Origin: Breoghania sp. L-A4
Lineage (GTDB): Bacteria > Pseudomonadota > Alphaproteobacteria > Rhizobiales > Stappiaceae
Length of the DNA: 64,000 bases
Assembly: GCF_003432385.1 (NCBI RefSeq)
Contig: NZ_CP031841.1
Span: 4,428,165-4,492,164, forward strand
Direction: 5' to 3'
Part shown: piece after piece, positions 35,543 through 45,381 of the stretch
How positions within the stretch are numbered: the first letter of the stretch is position 1
Layout: each line of letters opens with the position of its first letter
Notes under the pieces: generated by a model
Told to the model about the DNA's origin: nothing
Database searches by the model: none
The model's input: only the letters and a program-made list of their open reading frames with translations
Position numbers and translations under genes: made by a program

Positions 35543-35726
35543 GCCAACCCCACCCTGCGATATATAACAACGTCATAAAGATGTTTAGCAAGTCCGGACT
35601 GAGCGAAACCCGCGGATTCGCGCCGTTTGTGCGGACAAGGTGGCTTGCGATGGCGATGCAACCCCCACATAGTGATGAGCGCCCAGCCACGATGGCGCGA
35701 CACAACACACGCGGCCCGACACCCGG

Positions 35727-37587
35727 ATGAAACGCCCGATGCCCGAAACCACGTCCGACACGGCTGCCCGGCCGGCGCCCCACGAGAGCCTGACGGCGCC
35801 GCACAAGAAGCGCCTGCCGAGTGGCGGCACACTGGACCAGCGGGCGCGTCTGGCCGCCGGACTGATCCTCTTCACCTTCGTGCTCACGCATTTTCTCAAT
35901 CACGCGGCGGGCAACATCTCGCTGACCGCCATGCAGTACGGACAGGACCTGCGCTACGAGGTCTGGAGCTCGCTGCCCGGTCAGATCGCGCTCTACAGCG
36001 CGTTTGCCGTGCATATCGGGCTGGCGCTGTGGAAGCTTGCGCGGCGGCGCACCTGGCGCATGCCCGTCTGGGAGGCGGCGCAACTGCTGCTCGGCCTGGC
36101 CATCCCCTATCTGCTGATCGCCCACGTGGTCAGCACCCGCGGCGCGATGAACAGCTTCCACACCTTCGTCGACTACCGCCACGAGCTGTCCGTGCTGTGG
36201 CCGGGGCGGCCTGGTCGCAATCGATCCTGCTGCTGATCGTCTGGACGCACGGCTGCGTCGGGCTGCACTTCTGGCTGCGGCTCAAGCGGTGGTACCCTCG
36301 GGCGCGCCCGTGGCTCGCCACCCTCGCCATCCTGGTGCCCACGCTCGCGCTCACCGGCTGGATCAACGCCGCCCGGATGGTGGTGGTGACTGTCGGCGAG
36401 AAAGTCAGATTCGAACCCGGTCAGCAGGCACAACTGGCCGAGTGGGCGGAAATGATTCGCTGGGCCGCTCTGGCGATCCTGATCGCCGTTCTCGCGGTGC
36501 AGGTCGGCCGCTGGCTCCATGACCTCACCCGCCCGAAGGTGACGCTGTTTTACCGCGACGGCAAGACCGTGCTGACCCGGCCCGGGCCGACGCTGCTGGA
36601 GATCAGCCGCGCGCACAACATTCCCCACACCTCCGTGTGCGGCGGCCGGGCGCGCTGCTCCACCTGCCGCACGCTGATCCTCTCCGGCGAACACAGCCTG
36701 CCGCCGCCGACCAACGCCGAACGCGCGGCGCTGGAAAAGGCCGGGGCGCGCGAGAACGTGCGGCTGGCCTGCCAGATCCGCCCGGTGCGCGACCTGGAGG
36801 TGCAGCCGCTGCTGGGCGCAGGGCGCTCAAAGGGAACGCAGACCACGCAGGACGACCGCTTCCGCTGGGGCGTCGAGCAGCAGGTGGCGGTGATGTTCAT
36901 CGACCTGCGCGGATTTACCAGCGTCGCGGAGCACAAGCTGCCCTTCGACACGGTGTTCATCCTCAACCGCTACCTCGACGGGGCGACCGGCGTCATCCGG
37001 GCCGCGGGCGGCAGCATCGACAAGGTGATGGGCGACGGCATCATGGCGCTGTTCGGCGTGGAGTCGGGCGGCGCGGAGGGCGCGCGCCAGGCGCTGCACG
37101 CCATCGTCGACCTGGCCGCGGAACTCGAGCACATCAACGCCGATCTCGCCGCCCAGCTCGACGCGCCGCTGCGGCTCGGCGTCGGCGTGCACACGGGACC
37201 CGCGATTCTAGGCCGCATCGGGCTGCACGGCCACGCCGGACCGCAGGCCAACATCACCGCGCTGGGCGACACGGTGAACGTCGCCAGCCGGCTGGAGGGC
37301 GCCACCAAGGAACTTTCCGCCTTCGCGGTGGTCTCGCAGGACACGGTCGAGGCGGCCGGACTGGGACGCCTGGCGACAGCGCCCGGCGTGGGAATCCACG
37401 CGTTCGCGGTGCGCGGCCGCGCCGAACCGCTTTCCGTCCTCGCCTTCCCGACGCGGCGATCATCGCGTCCGGCTTCGACACGCTGGCGCCTGCCGGCAGT
37501 CCCGTTCCGGACAACGCCGAGGGCGGCGGCCCAGGTAAAGCGGGCCCCGATGGCGCGCCTGATCCGGCAGGGCACGCGCATCCTTGA
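35727..37587 (+). CDS. Membrane ferredoxin-adenylate/guanylate cyclase fusion, two apparent frameshifts
   Basis: About 620 residues if repaired. Residues 40-280 hold five or six membrane helices. A 2Fe-2S ferredoxin domain follows with TSVCGGRARCSTCR and a last Cys in RLACQIRP. A class III cyclase domain comes last: AVMFIDLRGFTSVAEHKLPF, KVMGDGIMALFG, ALGDTVNVASRLEGATK. The frame breaks near 36205 in a G run after HELSVLWPG. A second break near 37445, after SVLAF, is inferred because the other frame regains GC-rich third positions and ends at 37587, before the copA promoter. The redox centre could gate cyclic nucleotide synthesis. Confidence 0.82.
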
Positions 37588-37607
37588 GAAAGGTTCCGAG
37601 GACGGGC

Positions 37608-37638
37608 TTGACCTTCCAGTGACTGGAAGGACTATCTG
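37608..37638 (+). promoter_or_regulatory. CueR/MerR-type copper-responsive promoter
   Basis: TTGACC (-35) and TATCTG (-10) are separated by 19 bases that contain the perfect dyad CCTTCCAGTGACTGGAAGG (37612-37630). The over-long spacer with a dyad is the hallmark of promoters that MerR-family activators untwist. The dyad closely resembles CueR sites before copA genes. No cueR lies in the window. Confidence 0.88.
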
Positions 37639-37671
37639 CGCTGAGCACCGTCATCAAAGGAAGTCGCAGCC

Positions 37672-40014
37672 ATGACCGCCGCGCCCACATCCACCTCCAA
37701 AACCCTTGCCGACCTGGACATCGAAGTCCCGGCCCCCGGCTCGTGCTGCAGCAAGAACAAGGCCGCGCCGCCGGCGACGCCCGCCCCTGTGACCAGGCCT
37801 GGGTCCGAACCCCCTGGCCCGTCTCAGACGCTGCGGCTCGATGTCACCGGCATGTCCTGCGCCTCCTGCGCCGGCCGCGTTGAGAGCGCGCTGAAATCAG
37901 TGCCGGGCGTGCGCGATGCGACCATCAATCTTGCGCTGGAACGCGCCGACGTCATGGCGGGGACGACGGTCACTGCCGCAGATCTGGTCGCGGCGGTGGA
38001 GCACGCGGGCTACGGCGCCCGGCCGCGCGCCGAGGATCCCGCCGCCCGCCGCGCCGCCAATGAGCGCGCGGAGGCCGAGAACGCGGCGGAGGAACGGCGC
38101 ACCCTCCTGATCCTGATCCTCTCGGCGTTGCTGACGCTGCCGCTGGTGGCGCAGATGATCGCCATGGTCACGCCTCTGCCTGTGCATTTGTCGCCATGGA
38201 TCGAACTGGCGCTCGCGACTCCCGTGCAGGTGATCGCCGGCGCGCGGTTCTATCGCGGCGCCTTCAAGGCGCTGCGAGGCGGCTCCGCCAACATGGACGT
38301 GCTGGTGGCGCTGGGCACATCCGCCGCCTATTTCTATTCCGTCTTCCGGGTGCTGAACGATGGCATGGCCGCGCAGGAGCATCTGTACTTCGAGGCCTCC
38401 GCGGTGATCCTGACGCTGGTGATCTTCGGCAAGCTACTGGAGGCGCGCGCCAAACGCTCCACCACGGCCGCCGTACGCACGCTGATGGCGCTTCGGCCCG
38501 AGACCGCGAACCGGCTGGGCGACGGCGGCGTCACTACGGTGGCGGTGTCGGAATTGCGGCTTGGCGATCACGTCCTGGTGCGGCCGGGCGAACGCGTGCC
38601 CGTCGACGGCACCGTGGTGGAGGGCGCCAGCGAGCTGGACGAGGCGCTGATCACCGGAGAGAGCCTGCCGGTCACCAAGACGCAAGGATCCGAGGTGACG
38701 GCCGGCACGATCAACGGCTCCGGCGCGCTGACTGTGGAAGCCACCGCGCTGGGCGAGGACACGACATTGTCGCGCATCATCCGGCTGGTGGAGAACGCGC
38801 AGAGCGGCAAGGCGCCGGTGCAGAAGCTTGTCGACAAGGTGGCGTCGATCTTCGTGCCGGTCGTCGTGGTGATCGCGCTGGCGACCTTCGCCGGCTGGTG
38901 GCTGGCGACCGCCGATTTCGAAGCCGCCATGATTGCCGCCGTCTCGGTGCTGGTGATCGCTTGCCCCTGCGCGCTGGGCCTGGCGACGCCGACCGCGCTT
39001 GTGGCCGGCACGGGGGCGGCCGCACGCTCCGGCATCCTGGTCAAGGACATTTCCGCGCTGGAAACCGCGGCGCGCGTCGACACGGTGGTCTTCGACAAGA
39101 CCGGCACGCTAACCGAGGGCCGCCCCGAGGTCACCGATATCCATGCATTCGACGGCAAGACCGACCGGCTGCTTCGGATCGCGGCTTCCGCCCAGATGGC
39201 GAGCGAGCATCCGCTGGCGCACGCCATGGTCCGCGCGGCCGAGGCCAAGGGGCTGACGCTCTCGCGCCCGGCCAAGGCGGAGGCGCGCGTCGGCGAGGGA
39301 CTGGTGGCCGAGGTGGCGGGCGAGCCGGTGGCCATCGGCAACGCGGCGCTGATCGACAGCCTGGGCATCGACCACTTCACCGCCGACACCCTGCGCCGGC
39401 AGATGGAGGAACAGGCCAAGACCACCGTCATGGTGGCGATCGCCGGCCGCGTGGTCGGCGTCATCGCCATGGCCGACCGGCCGCGCGACAGCGCCCGCGA
39501 GGGCGTCGCGGACCTGAAGGCGCGCGGCGTGCGCGCGCAGATGATAACCGGCGACACGCAAACGGTGGCCCGCGCCATTGCCGACGCGATCGGGCTGGAC
39601 GACATCGCGGCCGGCGTGAAGCCCGCGGGCAAGAGCACCGCGATCGAAGCCTTGAGAAACAAGGGCGCCGTCGTCGCCATGGTCGGCGACGGGGTGAACG
39701 ACGCGCCGGCGCTCGCCGCCGCCGACATCGGCATCGCCATGGGCACCGGCGCGGATGTGGCGATGGAGACCGCGGGCATCACCCTGATGCGCTCCGATCC
39801 GCGCCTTGTGGCCGCCGCCCTGGACGTGTCGCGCGCCACGGTGAAAAAAATCCGCCAGAACCTGTTCTGGGCGTTCATCTACAACGTTGTGGGCATCCCG
39901 CTGGCGGCCGCCGGCCTGCTGTCGCCGGCGATCGCGGGTGCCGCCATGGCGATGAGCTCGGTCTCGGTGGTCACCAATGCAGGGCTTTTGCGGCGCTGGA
40001 AGGCGAAGGTGTAA
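37672..40014 (+). CDS. copA: Copper-exporting P-type ATPase CopA
   Basis: A 780-residue P1B-1 ATPase that exports Cu(I). An N-terminal SCCSKNK segment is followed by one heavy-metal domain with GMSCASC at residues 60-66. The transmembrane CPC site lies at 431-433, the phosphorylated Asp475 in DKTGT, the SEHPLAHAM histidine in the nucleotide domain, and GDGVNDAPAL in the hinge. AAAGGAA precedes the ATG. The CueR-type promoter 34 bases upstream explains its control. It is transcribed alone. Confidence 0.97.
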   Translation: MTAAPTSTSKTLADLDIEVPAPGSCCSKNKAAPPATPAPVTRPGSEPPGPSQTLRLDVTGMSCASCAGRVESALKSVPGVRDATINLALERADVMAGTTVTAADLVAAVEHAGYGARPRAEDPAARRAANERAEAENAAEERRTLLILILSALLTLPLVAQMIAMVTPLPVHLSPWIELALATPVQVIAGARFYRGAFKALRGGSANMDVLVALGTSAAYFYSVFRVLNDGMAAQEHLYFEASAVILTLVIFGKLLEARAKRSTTAAVRTLMALRPETANRLGDGGVTTVAVSELRLGDHVLVRPGERVPVDGTVVEGASELDEALITGESLPVTKTQGSEVTAGTINGSGALTVEATALGEDTTLSRIIRLVENAQSGKAPVQKLVDKVASIFVPVVVVIALATFAGWWLATADFEAAMIAAVSVLVIACPCALGLATPTALVAGTGAAARSGILVKDISALETAARVDTVVFDKTGTLTEGRPEVTDIHAFDGKTDRLLRIAASAQMASEHPLAHAMVRAAEAKGLTLSRPAKAEARVGEGLVAEVAGEPVAIGNAALIDSLGIDHFTADTLRRQMEEQAKTTVMVAIAGRVVGVIAMADRPRDSAREGVADLKARGVRAQMITGDTQTVARAIADAIGLDDIAAGVKPAGKSTAIEALRNKGAVVAMVGDGVNDAPALAAADIGIAMGTGADVAMETAGITLMRSDPRLVAAALDVSRATVKKIRQNLFWAFIYNVVGIPLAAAGLLSPAIAGAAMAMSSVSVVTNAGLLRRWKAKV

Positions 40015-40019
40015 AACAG

Positions 40020-40180
40020 ATCCGTCTTTGCCGGAAACGCGCAGTTTCCTTTTTCTCCCCCTTGAGGGGGAGATGTCGGCGCAGCCGACAGAGGGGGTAA
40101 TGCGGCAAGCACCGTGGTCGTGGCCTCCCCCCTCTGTCACCCTTTGGGTGACATCTTCCCCTCAAGGGGGAGACAGACAA
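40020..40180. repeat. Inverted repeat between convergent genes
   Basis: CTCCCCCTTGAGGGGGAGATG near 40056 is matched by CATCTTCCCCTCAAGGGGGAGA near 40151. Inner arms GCAGCCGACAGAGGGGG and CCCCCTCTGTC also pair. It lies between copA and the convergent secreted-protein gene and could end both transcripts. Confidence 0.7.
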
Positions 40181-40189
40181 GAGAGCGGC

Positions 40190-40528
40190 CTATTCGTGGA
40201 TCGTGTAGGATCCAAGCGCGCAAAGATCCTGCGTGTCCTCGGTCGTCTCCAGGTCGGAACCTTCCGCGAATTCGAACCGCATGTCGTAGACGCAGACCTC
40301 GCGGCCGTCGGCGATGGTAATCTCGATGCTTTCGCCGGGCTCGAGAACCTCGTTGCCGAACACATCCTCTTCCCAGTCTTTCGTGCCCTTTGGCGAGGTG
40401 TAGAATTCCGTCAGCACGGAGTTCGTGCCGTTGGTGATGGTGAAGACCAGGTCCTCGGCGTGGGCGGCGACCGGCGCGGCGCACAGAAACGCGGTGACGA
40501 CAGCGGCACCGATAAACTTCATTGTCAT
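40190..40528 (-). CDS. Small secreted protein of unknown function
   Basis: A 112-residue precursor. The signal peptide (MKFIGAAVVTAFLCAAPVAAHA) predicts a periplasmic protein of about 87 residues. The mature part is beta-rich: EDLVFTITNGTNSVLTEFY, SPKGTKDWEEDVFG, EPGESIEITIADGREVCVYD. Two cysteines (VCVYD and DLCALG) may form a disulfide. Related small proteins occur in Hyphomicrobiales, sometimes mislabelled as argininosuccinate lyase. The start could be either of two nearby ATGs (40528 or 40522). Confidence 0.75.
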   Translation of the reverse strand: MTMKFIGAAVVTAFLCAAPVAAHAEDLVFTITNGTNSVLTEFYTSPKGTKDWEEDVFGNEVLEPGESIEITIADGREVCVYDMRFEFAEGSDLETTEDTQDLCALGSYTIHE

Positions 40529-40709
40529 GGGGGTTATTTCCGGCCCACAATTGGGCACGATTCCATATCAGTTCCTCTCATCCTCTGGAACAGGATTCGC
40601 GCGGCAGGTCTTCGTTTCCGCGGCGGATCCCGACATCCGGCATCGGGCCGCTCACCAGCGGCCCCAAAGCCGCGCTCCGCTCCCCTCAAAACCTGGTTAC
40701 GGACCATCC

Positions 40710-42401
40710 ATGCAGCACACAGCGATTCCAGGCACCTGCGACGTGATCATCGCCGGCGGCGGACCCTGCGGGCTGATGCTGGCCAACGAACTGGGCCGGC
40801 GCGGGGTGAGCGCCGTGCTGGTCGACCGCAAGCCGGGCACCGCGTTCAACCCGCAGGCCAACGCCACCCAGGCGCGCACCATGGAGCATTACCGGCGTCT
40901 CGGCTTCGCCGACGAGATCCGCGCGCTGGGACTTCCCGCCGACTACCCCACCGACATCGCCTATTTCACCCGCCACACCGCCTATGAGCTGGCGCGCTTC
41001 CAGCTCCCGCCGGCTGCGAAGGCGGGCGATGTGGCGCGCCAGGGATCCGGCTCGTGGAGCACCTCGGAACTGCCGCACCGGGTGTCGCAGAAATTCGTCG
41101 AGAAGGTGCTGCGCGACAAGGCCGAGGCGCTCGACGGGATTTCGGTCAACTACGGCTGGCGGCTGTGCGGCTTTGACGAGTCCGACGACGGCGTCGTCGC
41201 CGAGATCGAGCGGGTCTCGGACGGCGCGCGGCACACGGTGACCGGCGCCTATCTGGTGGGCGCGGACGGGCCGCGCAGCCCGGTGCGCCAGGCGCTTGGT
41301 TTCGACTATGCCGGGGAGACGGGCGTCGCGCGCGATTTCATGGGCGGCCGCATGCTGGCGGTCTATGTGAAGGCGCCGGGCTTCTACGACGCGGTGCCGC
41401 ACGCCCGCGCCTGGATGTATTGCACCTTCAACGAGAACCGGCGCAGCTTCATGGCCAGCGTCAACGGGCGCGACGAATTCGCCTTCCACACGCAGCTCAG
41501 GCCGGGCGAGGACGAGAGCGCGATCACCGAGGACCGGGCGCGGACCATGTTCCTGCAGGCGATGTTCGGCGAGGACGAAGCCGGGGTGCCGGACAGATTC
41601 GCGGTGGAGGTGCTGTCGCATGGCTGCTGGACGGCGGGGCACGCGCTGGTGGCCGACGGATTCCAGCGCGGCCGGGTGCTGCTGGGCGGCGACGCGGCGC
41701 ATCTGTTCACGCCCGCGGGCGGACTCGGCTACAACACCGCGATCGAGGATGCCGTCAACCTGGGCTGGAAGCTGGCCGCCGTGATCAAGGGCCGCTCCGC
41801 GCCGGCGCTGCTGGACACCTACGAGCTGGAACGCCGCCCGGTGGCGATCCGCAACACCGGCTACGCGCGCGGCTTCGCCGAATCGATGGGCAATTTCCAT
41901 CCCGCGCCTGCGCTGGAAACAGCGACACCTGAGGGCGAAACGGCGCGGCGGGGAGCGGCCGACCATTTCAACGCCCATGTGCGGCGCGAATTCAACATTC
42001 CCGGCGTCACCTTCGGCGCGCGCTACGACGGCTCGCCGATCATCGTCTCCGACGGCACCGCGCCGCCGCCCGACAGCGCCAACACCTACACCCCCACCGC
42101 GTGTCCCGGCGGCCGCGCGCCGCACCTGTGGCTCGACGACGGCACGTCGCTGTTCGACACCTTCGGCTTCGAATGGACGCTGTTGCGGCTGGGGCCCGGC
42201 GCGCCGGACGCGGACGGTTTTGCACAGGCCGCACAGGCCGCGGGCCTGGCGCTCAAAATCGTCTCCGTGGACAGTGCGGAGGCCCGCGCGCTGTATGAGG
42301 CGGATCTGGCGCTCATCCGTCCCGACCAGATCGTCGCCTGGCGCGGCTTGGACGACCGCGACGCCGCGGCCGTGCTGCGGCAGGCCGCCGCCATGCCCTG
42401 A
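40710..42401 (+). CDS. FAD-dependent aromatic-ring monooxygenase family protein
   Basis: A 563-residue flavoprotein of the MhpA/PheA-type group A hydroxylases. The FAD ADP site is DVIIAGGGPCGLMLANELGRRG, the second motif is GAYLVGADGPRSPVRQALG, and LLGGDAAHLFTPAGGLGYNTAIEDAVNLGWKLA is the conserved GD site. A C-terminal thioredoxin-like region (about residues 450-560) is typical for this group. Such enzymes hydroxylate phenolic substrates with NAD(P)H and oxygen. It is transcribed alone; no ring-cleavage gene is adjacent, so the substrate is unknown. Confidence 0.9.
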   Translation: MQHTAIPGTCDVIIAGGGPCGLMLANELGRRGVSAVLVDRKPGTAFNPQANATQARTMEHYRRLGFADEIRALGLPADYPTDIAYFTRHTAYELARFQLPPAAKAGDVARQGSGSWSTSELPHRVSQKFVEKVLRDKAEALDGISVNYGWRLCGFDESDDGVVAEIERVSDGARHTVTGAYLVGADGPRSPVRQALGFDYAGETGVARDFMGGRMLAVYVKAPGFYDAVPHARAWMYCTFNENRRSFMASVNGRDEFAFHTQLRPGEDESAITEDRARTMFLQAMFGEDEAGVPDRFAVEVLSHGCWTAGHALVADGFQRGRVLLGGDAAHLFTPAGGLGYNTAIEDAVNLGWKLAAVIKGRSAPALLDTYELERRPVAIRNTGYARGFAESMGNFHPAPALETATPEGETARRGAADHFNAHVRREFNIPGVTFGARYDGSPIIVSDGTAPPPDSANTYTPTACPGGRAPHLWLDDGTSLFDTFGFEWTLLRLGPGAPDADGFAQAAQAAGLALKIVSVDSAEARALYEADLALIRPDQIVAWRGLDDRDAAAVLRQAAAMP

Positions 42402-42509
42402 CATCGGACGGGAAACGCTGATTGGAAACCGTTTGGAGAAGCGGTTTCAATTAATAATACAATTGGAATGCGGCCTGCGACGACGTAGGATCGCGGCGCG
42501 GAGAAACAA

Positions 42510-42783
42510 CTAGAGCGCTTCGTTGTTAAATTGAACCATTCTGCGGAGATGAATTTTGTCGAGGATCAAGAGGGTCGTCGAAGGCCCTATCGCGGATAGG
42601 GCCGAGACGAACGTTGCCGATAATCGGGAAAATTCATCCCGCCCAGTGGGTTGGTCCAAACCGGCCGCCCGCCGCGTCGACAGCCTCCGCCGTAGCACAG
42701 GCTACGCCGTTCGCCCGTCTCCTCGCGGATCGATCCCGTTTGGACCAACAGAATTGATTCTATTTAACAACGAAGCGCTCTAG
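42510..42783. mobile_element. MITE-like palindromic element 2
   Basis: A 274-base element with perfect 22-base terminal inverted repeats (42510-42531 and 42762-42783; outer end CTAGAGCGCTTCGTTG). Similarity extends imperfectly to ATTCTG inside. Nested arms include GTTGGTCCAAAC near 42650 with GTTTGGACCAAC at 42738-42749, and a tight hairpin GGCCCTATC-gcg-GATAGGGCC at 42583-42603. It has no coding frame of note. It lies just before the dehydratase gene. The termini differ from those of element 1, so it belongs to another family. Confidence 0.68.
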
Positions 42784-42801
42784 CGCCCCGGGGAGAACAC
42801 C

Positions 42802-44633
42802 ATGACAACGAACGGCGACGGAAAGAAACTGCTGCGCTCGCAGGCCTGGTTCGACAACCCGGACAACCCCGGCATGACCGCGCTCTATCTGGAGCGCTAT
42901 CTGAACTTCGGCATCACCCGCGAGGAGCTGCAGTCCGGCAAACCGATCATCGGCATCGCCCAGACCGGCTCCGACCTCAGCCCGTGCAACCGGCATCACA
43001 TCGAACTGGCCAAGCGGGTACGCGACGGTATCGTCTCATCCGGCGGCATCTGCTTCGAGTTTCCCGTGCATCCGATCCAGGAAACCGGCAAGCGGCCGAC
43101 CGCGACGCTCGACCGCAACCTCGCCTATCTCGGGCTCGTCGAGCTGCTCTACGGCTATCCGATCGACGGCGTGGTGCTGACCATCGGCTGCGACAAGACC
43201 ACCCCGCCTGCCTGATGGCCGCGGCAACCGTGAACATTCCCGCGATCGCGCTGTCCGTGGGCCCGATGCTCAACGGCTGGCATCGCGGCGAGCGCACCGG
43301 TTCGGGCACCATCGTGTGGAAGGCGCGCGAGCTGCTCGCCGCCGGCGAGATCGACATCGTCGGCTACACCGATCTGGTCGCCTCTTCGGCGCCCTCGGTG
43401 GGCTTCTGCAACACCATGGGCACGGCCACGACGATGAACTCTCTGGCCGAGGCCCTGGGCATGCAACTGCCCGGCTCCGCCGCGATCCCCGCGCCCTACC
43501 GCGAGCGCGGCCAGATGGCCTATCGCACCGGCAAGCGCATCGTCGACATGGTGCACGAGGACCTGCGGCCGTCCAAAATCATGACGCGGAAGGCCTTTGA
43601 GAACGCCATCGTGGTCAACTCCGCCATCGGCGGCTCGACCAACGCGCCGATCCACCTCAACGCCATCGCGCGGCATCTGGGCGTCGAGCTCAACAACGAC
43701 GACTGGCAGACCCTCGGCCACAAGGTGCCGCTGCTGGTCAACCTGCAGCCGGCGGGCGAGTATCTGGGCGAGGATTATCACCACGCGGGCGGCGTGCCCG
43801 CCGTGGTCGCCGAGCTGATGAAGAAGAACATGCTGCCGCATCCGGACGCGCTCACCGTCAACGGCAAGCCGATCGGCGACAACTGCCGCGACACGGAGAA
43901 CCTCGACGAGAAGGTGATCCGCCCCATCGACAACCCGCTGATGCAGGATGCCGGCTTCATCAATCTCTCCGGCAATCTGTTCGACAGCGCGATCATGAAG
44001 ACCTCGGTGATCTCGCCGGAATTCCGCAAGCGCTATCTCTCCAATCCCGACGACCCGGAGGCCTTTGAGGGCAACGCGGTGGTCTTCGAGGGGCCGGAGG
44101 ATTATCACGAGCGCATCGAGGATCCGGATCTCGGCGTCGACGAGCATTCCTTGCTGTTCATCCGCGGCACCGGCCCGATCGGCTATCCGGGCGGGGCGGA
44201 GGTGGTCAACATGCAGCCGCCCGCGGCCTTGATCAAACGCGGCATCCATTCGCTCGCCTGCATCGGCGACGGCCGCCAGTCGGGCACCTCCGGATCGCCC
44301 TCGATCCTCAACGCCTCGCCTGAGGCCGCCGCCAACGGCGGGCTGGCGCTACTGGTGAACGGCGACCGGGTGCGCATCGACCTGCGCAAGGGCACCGCCA
44401 ACATCCTGATATCGGACGAGGAACTGGACGAACGGCGCAAGGAACTCGAGGCAGCCGGCGGCTACGCCTATCCGCCGCACCAGACCCCGTGGCAGGAGAT
44501 TCAGCGCTCCATGGTGGCGCAGTTCGACGAGGGCATGGTGCTCAAACCCGCGGTCAAATACCGTGATGTCGGCAACTCGGCTCCGGCGGTGGGCGAACAC
44601 GGCATCCCGGGCATCCCGCGCGACAACCACTAG
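42802..44633 (+). CDS. IlvD/Edd family sugar-acid dehydratase, one frameshift
   Basis: About 610 residues if repaired. Iron-sulfur cluster ligand regions are visible: [31 protein letters not shown] and [15 protein letters not shown]. The late signature [20 protein letters not shown] matches the aldonate branch (D-xylonate or L-arabinonate dehydratases) rather than IlvD. The break lies near 43207, where ACCCCGCCTGC should probably read ACCCCGGCCTGC; one G restores the conserved sequence. The ATG at 42802 follows GGGGAGAA. The leader is the MITE-like element 2. Confidence 0.88.
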
Positions 44634-44649
44634 AAACGGCCGGGTCGCG

Positions 44650-45381
44650 TCACGCAGTCGCGACCCATCCTCGCCACGTGAAGGCGGCGTAGAAGAGCTC
44701 AACGCCGGAGAATCCGGCCTCGCGCATGAATTCCGCATCCTCCTCCGGTTCGTAGAGGCAAAGACTCGCCGCAACCGCCTCCTTCGCGGATGCGACCTTG
44801 ACCGGATCGGCGCCCGAGGCAACGGCGAACGCCATGTAGCGCGACAGCCAGCGCTCGCGCGCCGCCTCATCCTGCGGAAAACTTGAATGGGCGGCCACAA
44901 AAGGCGCGCCCGGCGCCAAGCGGCGATGGATCTCACGCAACGTGCGCCGCCGCTCGTCACGATCGAGAAAATGCAAGGTCAGCAGGCAGACCGCCGCGTC
45001 GAATGGCCCTTCGGGCGCATCATCGATATAGCCCTCCACCAGCATGGCGCGTTGCGCCTGGGCGCCGAGCGTGCGGCGCGCAAGCCCCAGCATTGCGGCC
45101 GCCGGATCCACACCGACAAACCGCCAGCAGGGATACATGGCGGCCAGCGCCTTGAGTTCCAGCCCGCCACCCGCTCCGAGAATCAGAACGCGCGCGTCCC
45201 GCGGCGCCTTTTCGGCCAGAAGGAGGCCGGTCATGCGATGCAACGCGTCGAACCCCGGCACGAAGCGCGGCGGGCCTTCCGAATAGCGGGCGACCGCCTC
45301 CGGATCGGAAAAATGGGCGGTAAAGTCAACGGCGGCCGGCGCAGACGGGGCGTCAGGGGCGGCGGGTGTCGTGTTCGTCAT
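44650..45381 (-). CDS. Class I SAM-dependent methyltransferase
   Basis: A 243-residue cytosolic enzyme. The SAM-binding loop is ARVLILGAGGGLELKALAA near residue 63, with the acidic D of FVGVDPAAAML following. DAAVCLLTLHFLDRDERRRTL and LAPGAPFVAAHSSFP complete the core fold. The substrate is unknown. The start overlaps the 3' end of the upstream Rrf2 gene by about 29 bases, so the two are translationally coupled. An ATG three codons earlier (45390) is possible. Coupling to a regulator suggests that the methyltransferase acts under Rrf2 control. Confidence 0.88.
   Translation of the reverse strand: MTNTTPAAPDAPSAPAAVDFTAHFSDPEAVARYSEGPPRFVPGFDALHRMTGLLLAEKAPRDARVLILGAGGGLELKALAAMYPCWRFVGVDPAAAMLGLARRTLGAQAQRAMLVEGYIDDAPEGPFDAAVCLLTLHFLDRDERRRTLREIHRRLAPGAPFVAAHSSFPQDEAARERWLSRYMAFAVASGADPVKVASAKEAVAASLCLYEPEEDAEFMREAGFSGVELFYAAFTWRGWVATA

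Noticed and set aside
40686-42404. Long open frame antisense to the flavin monooxygenase
   Set aside because: It mirrors the codon structure of a clear FAD enzyme on the plus strand, has no recognisable domain, and results from high GC content.
42556-42783. 76-codon frame inside MITE-like element 2
   Set aside because: It reads through the terminal inverted repeat and nested hairpins; composition and lack of a ribosome site argue against a protein.
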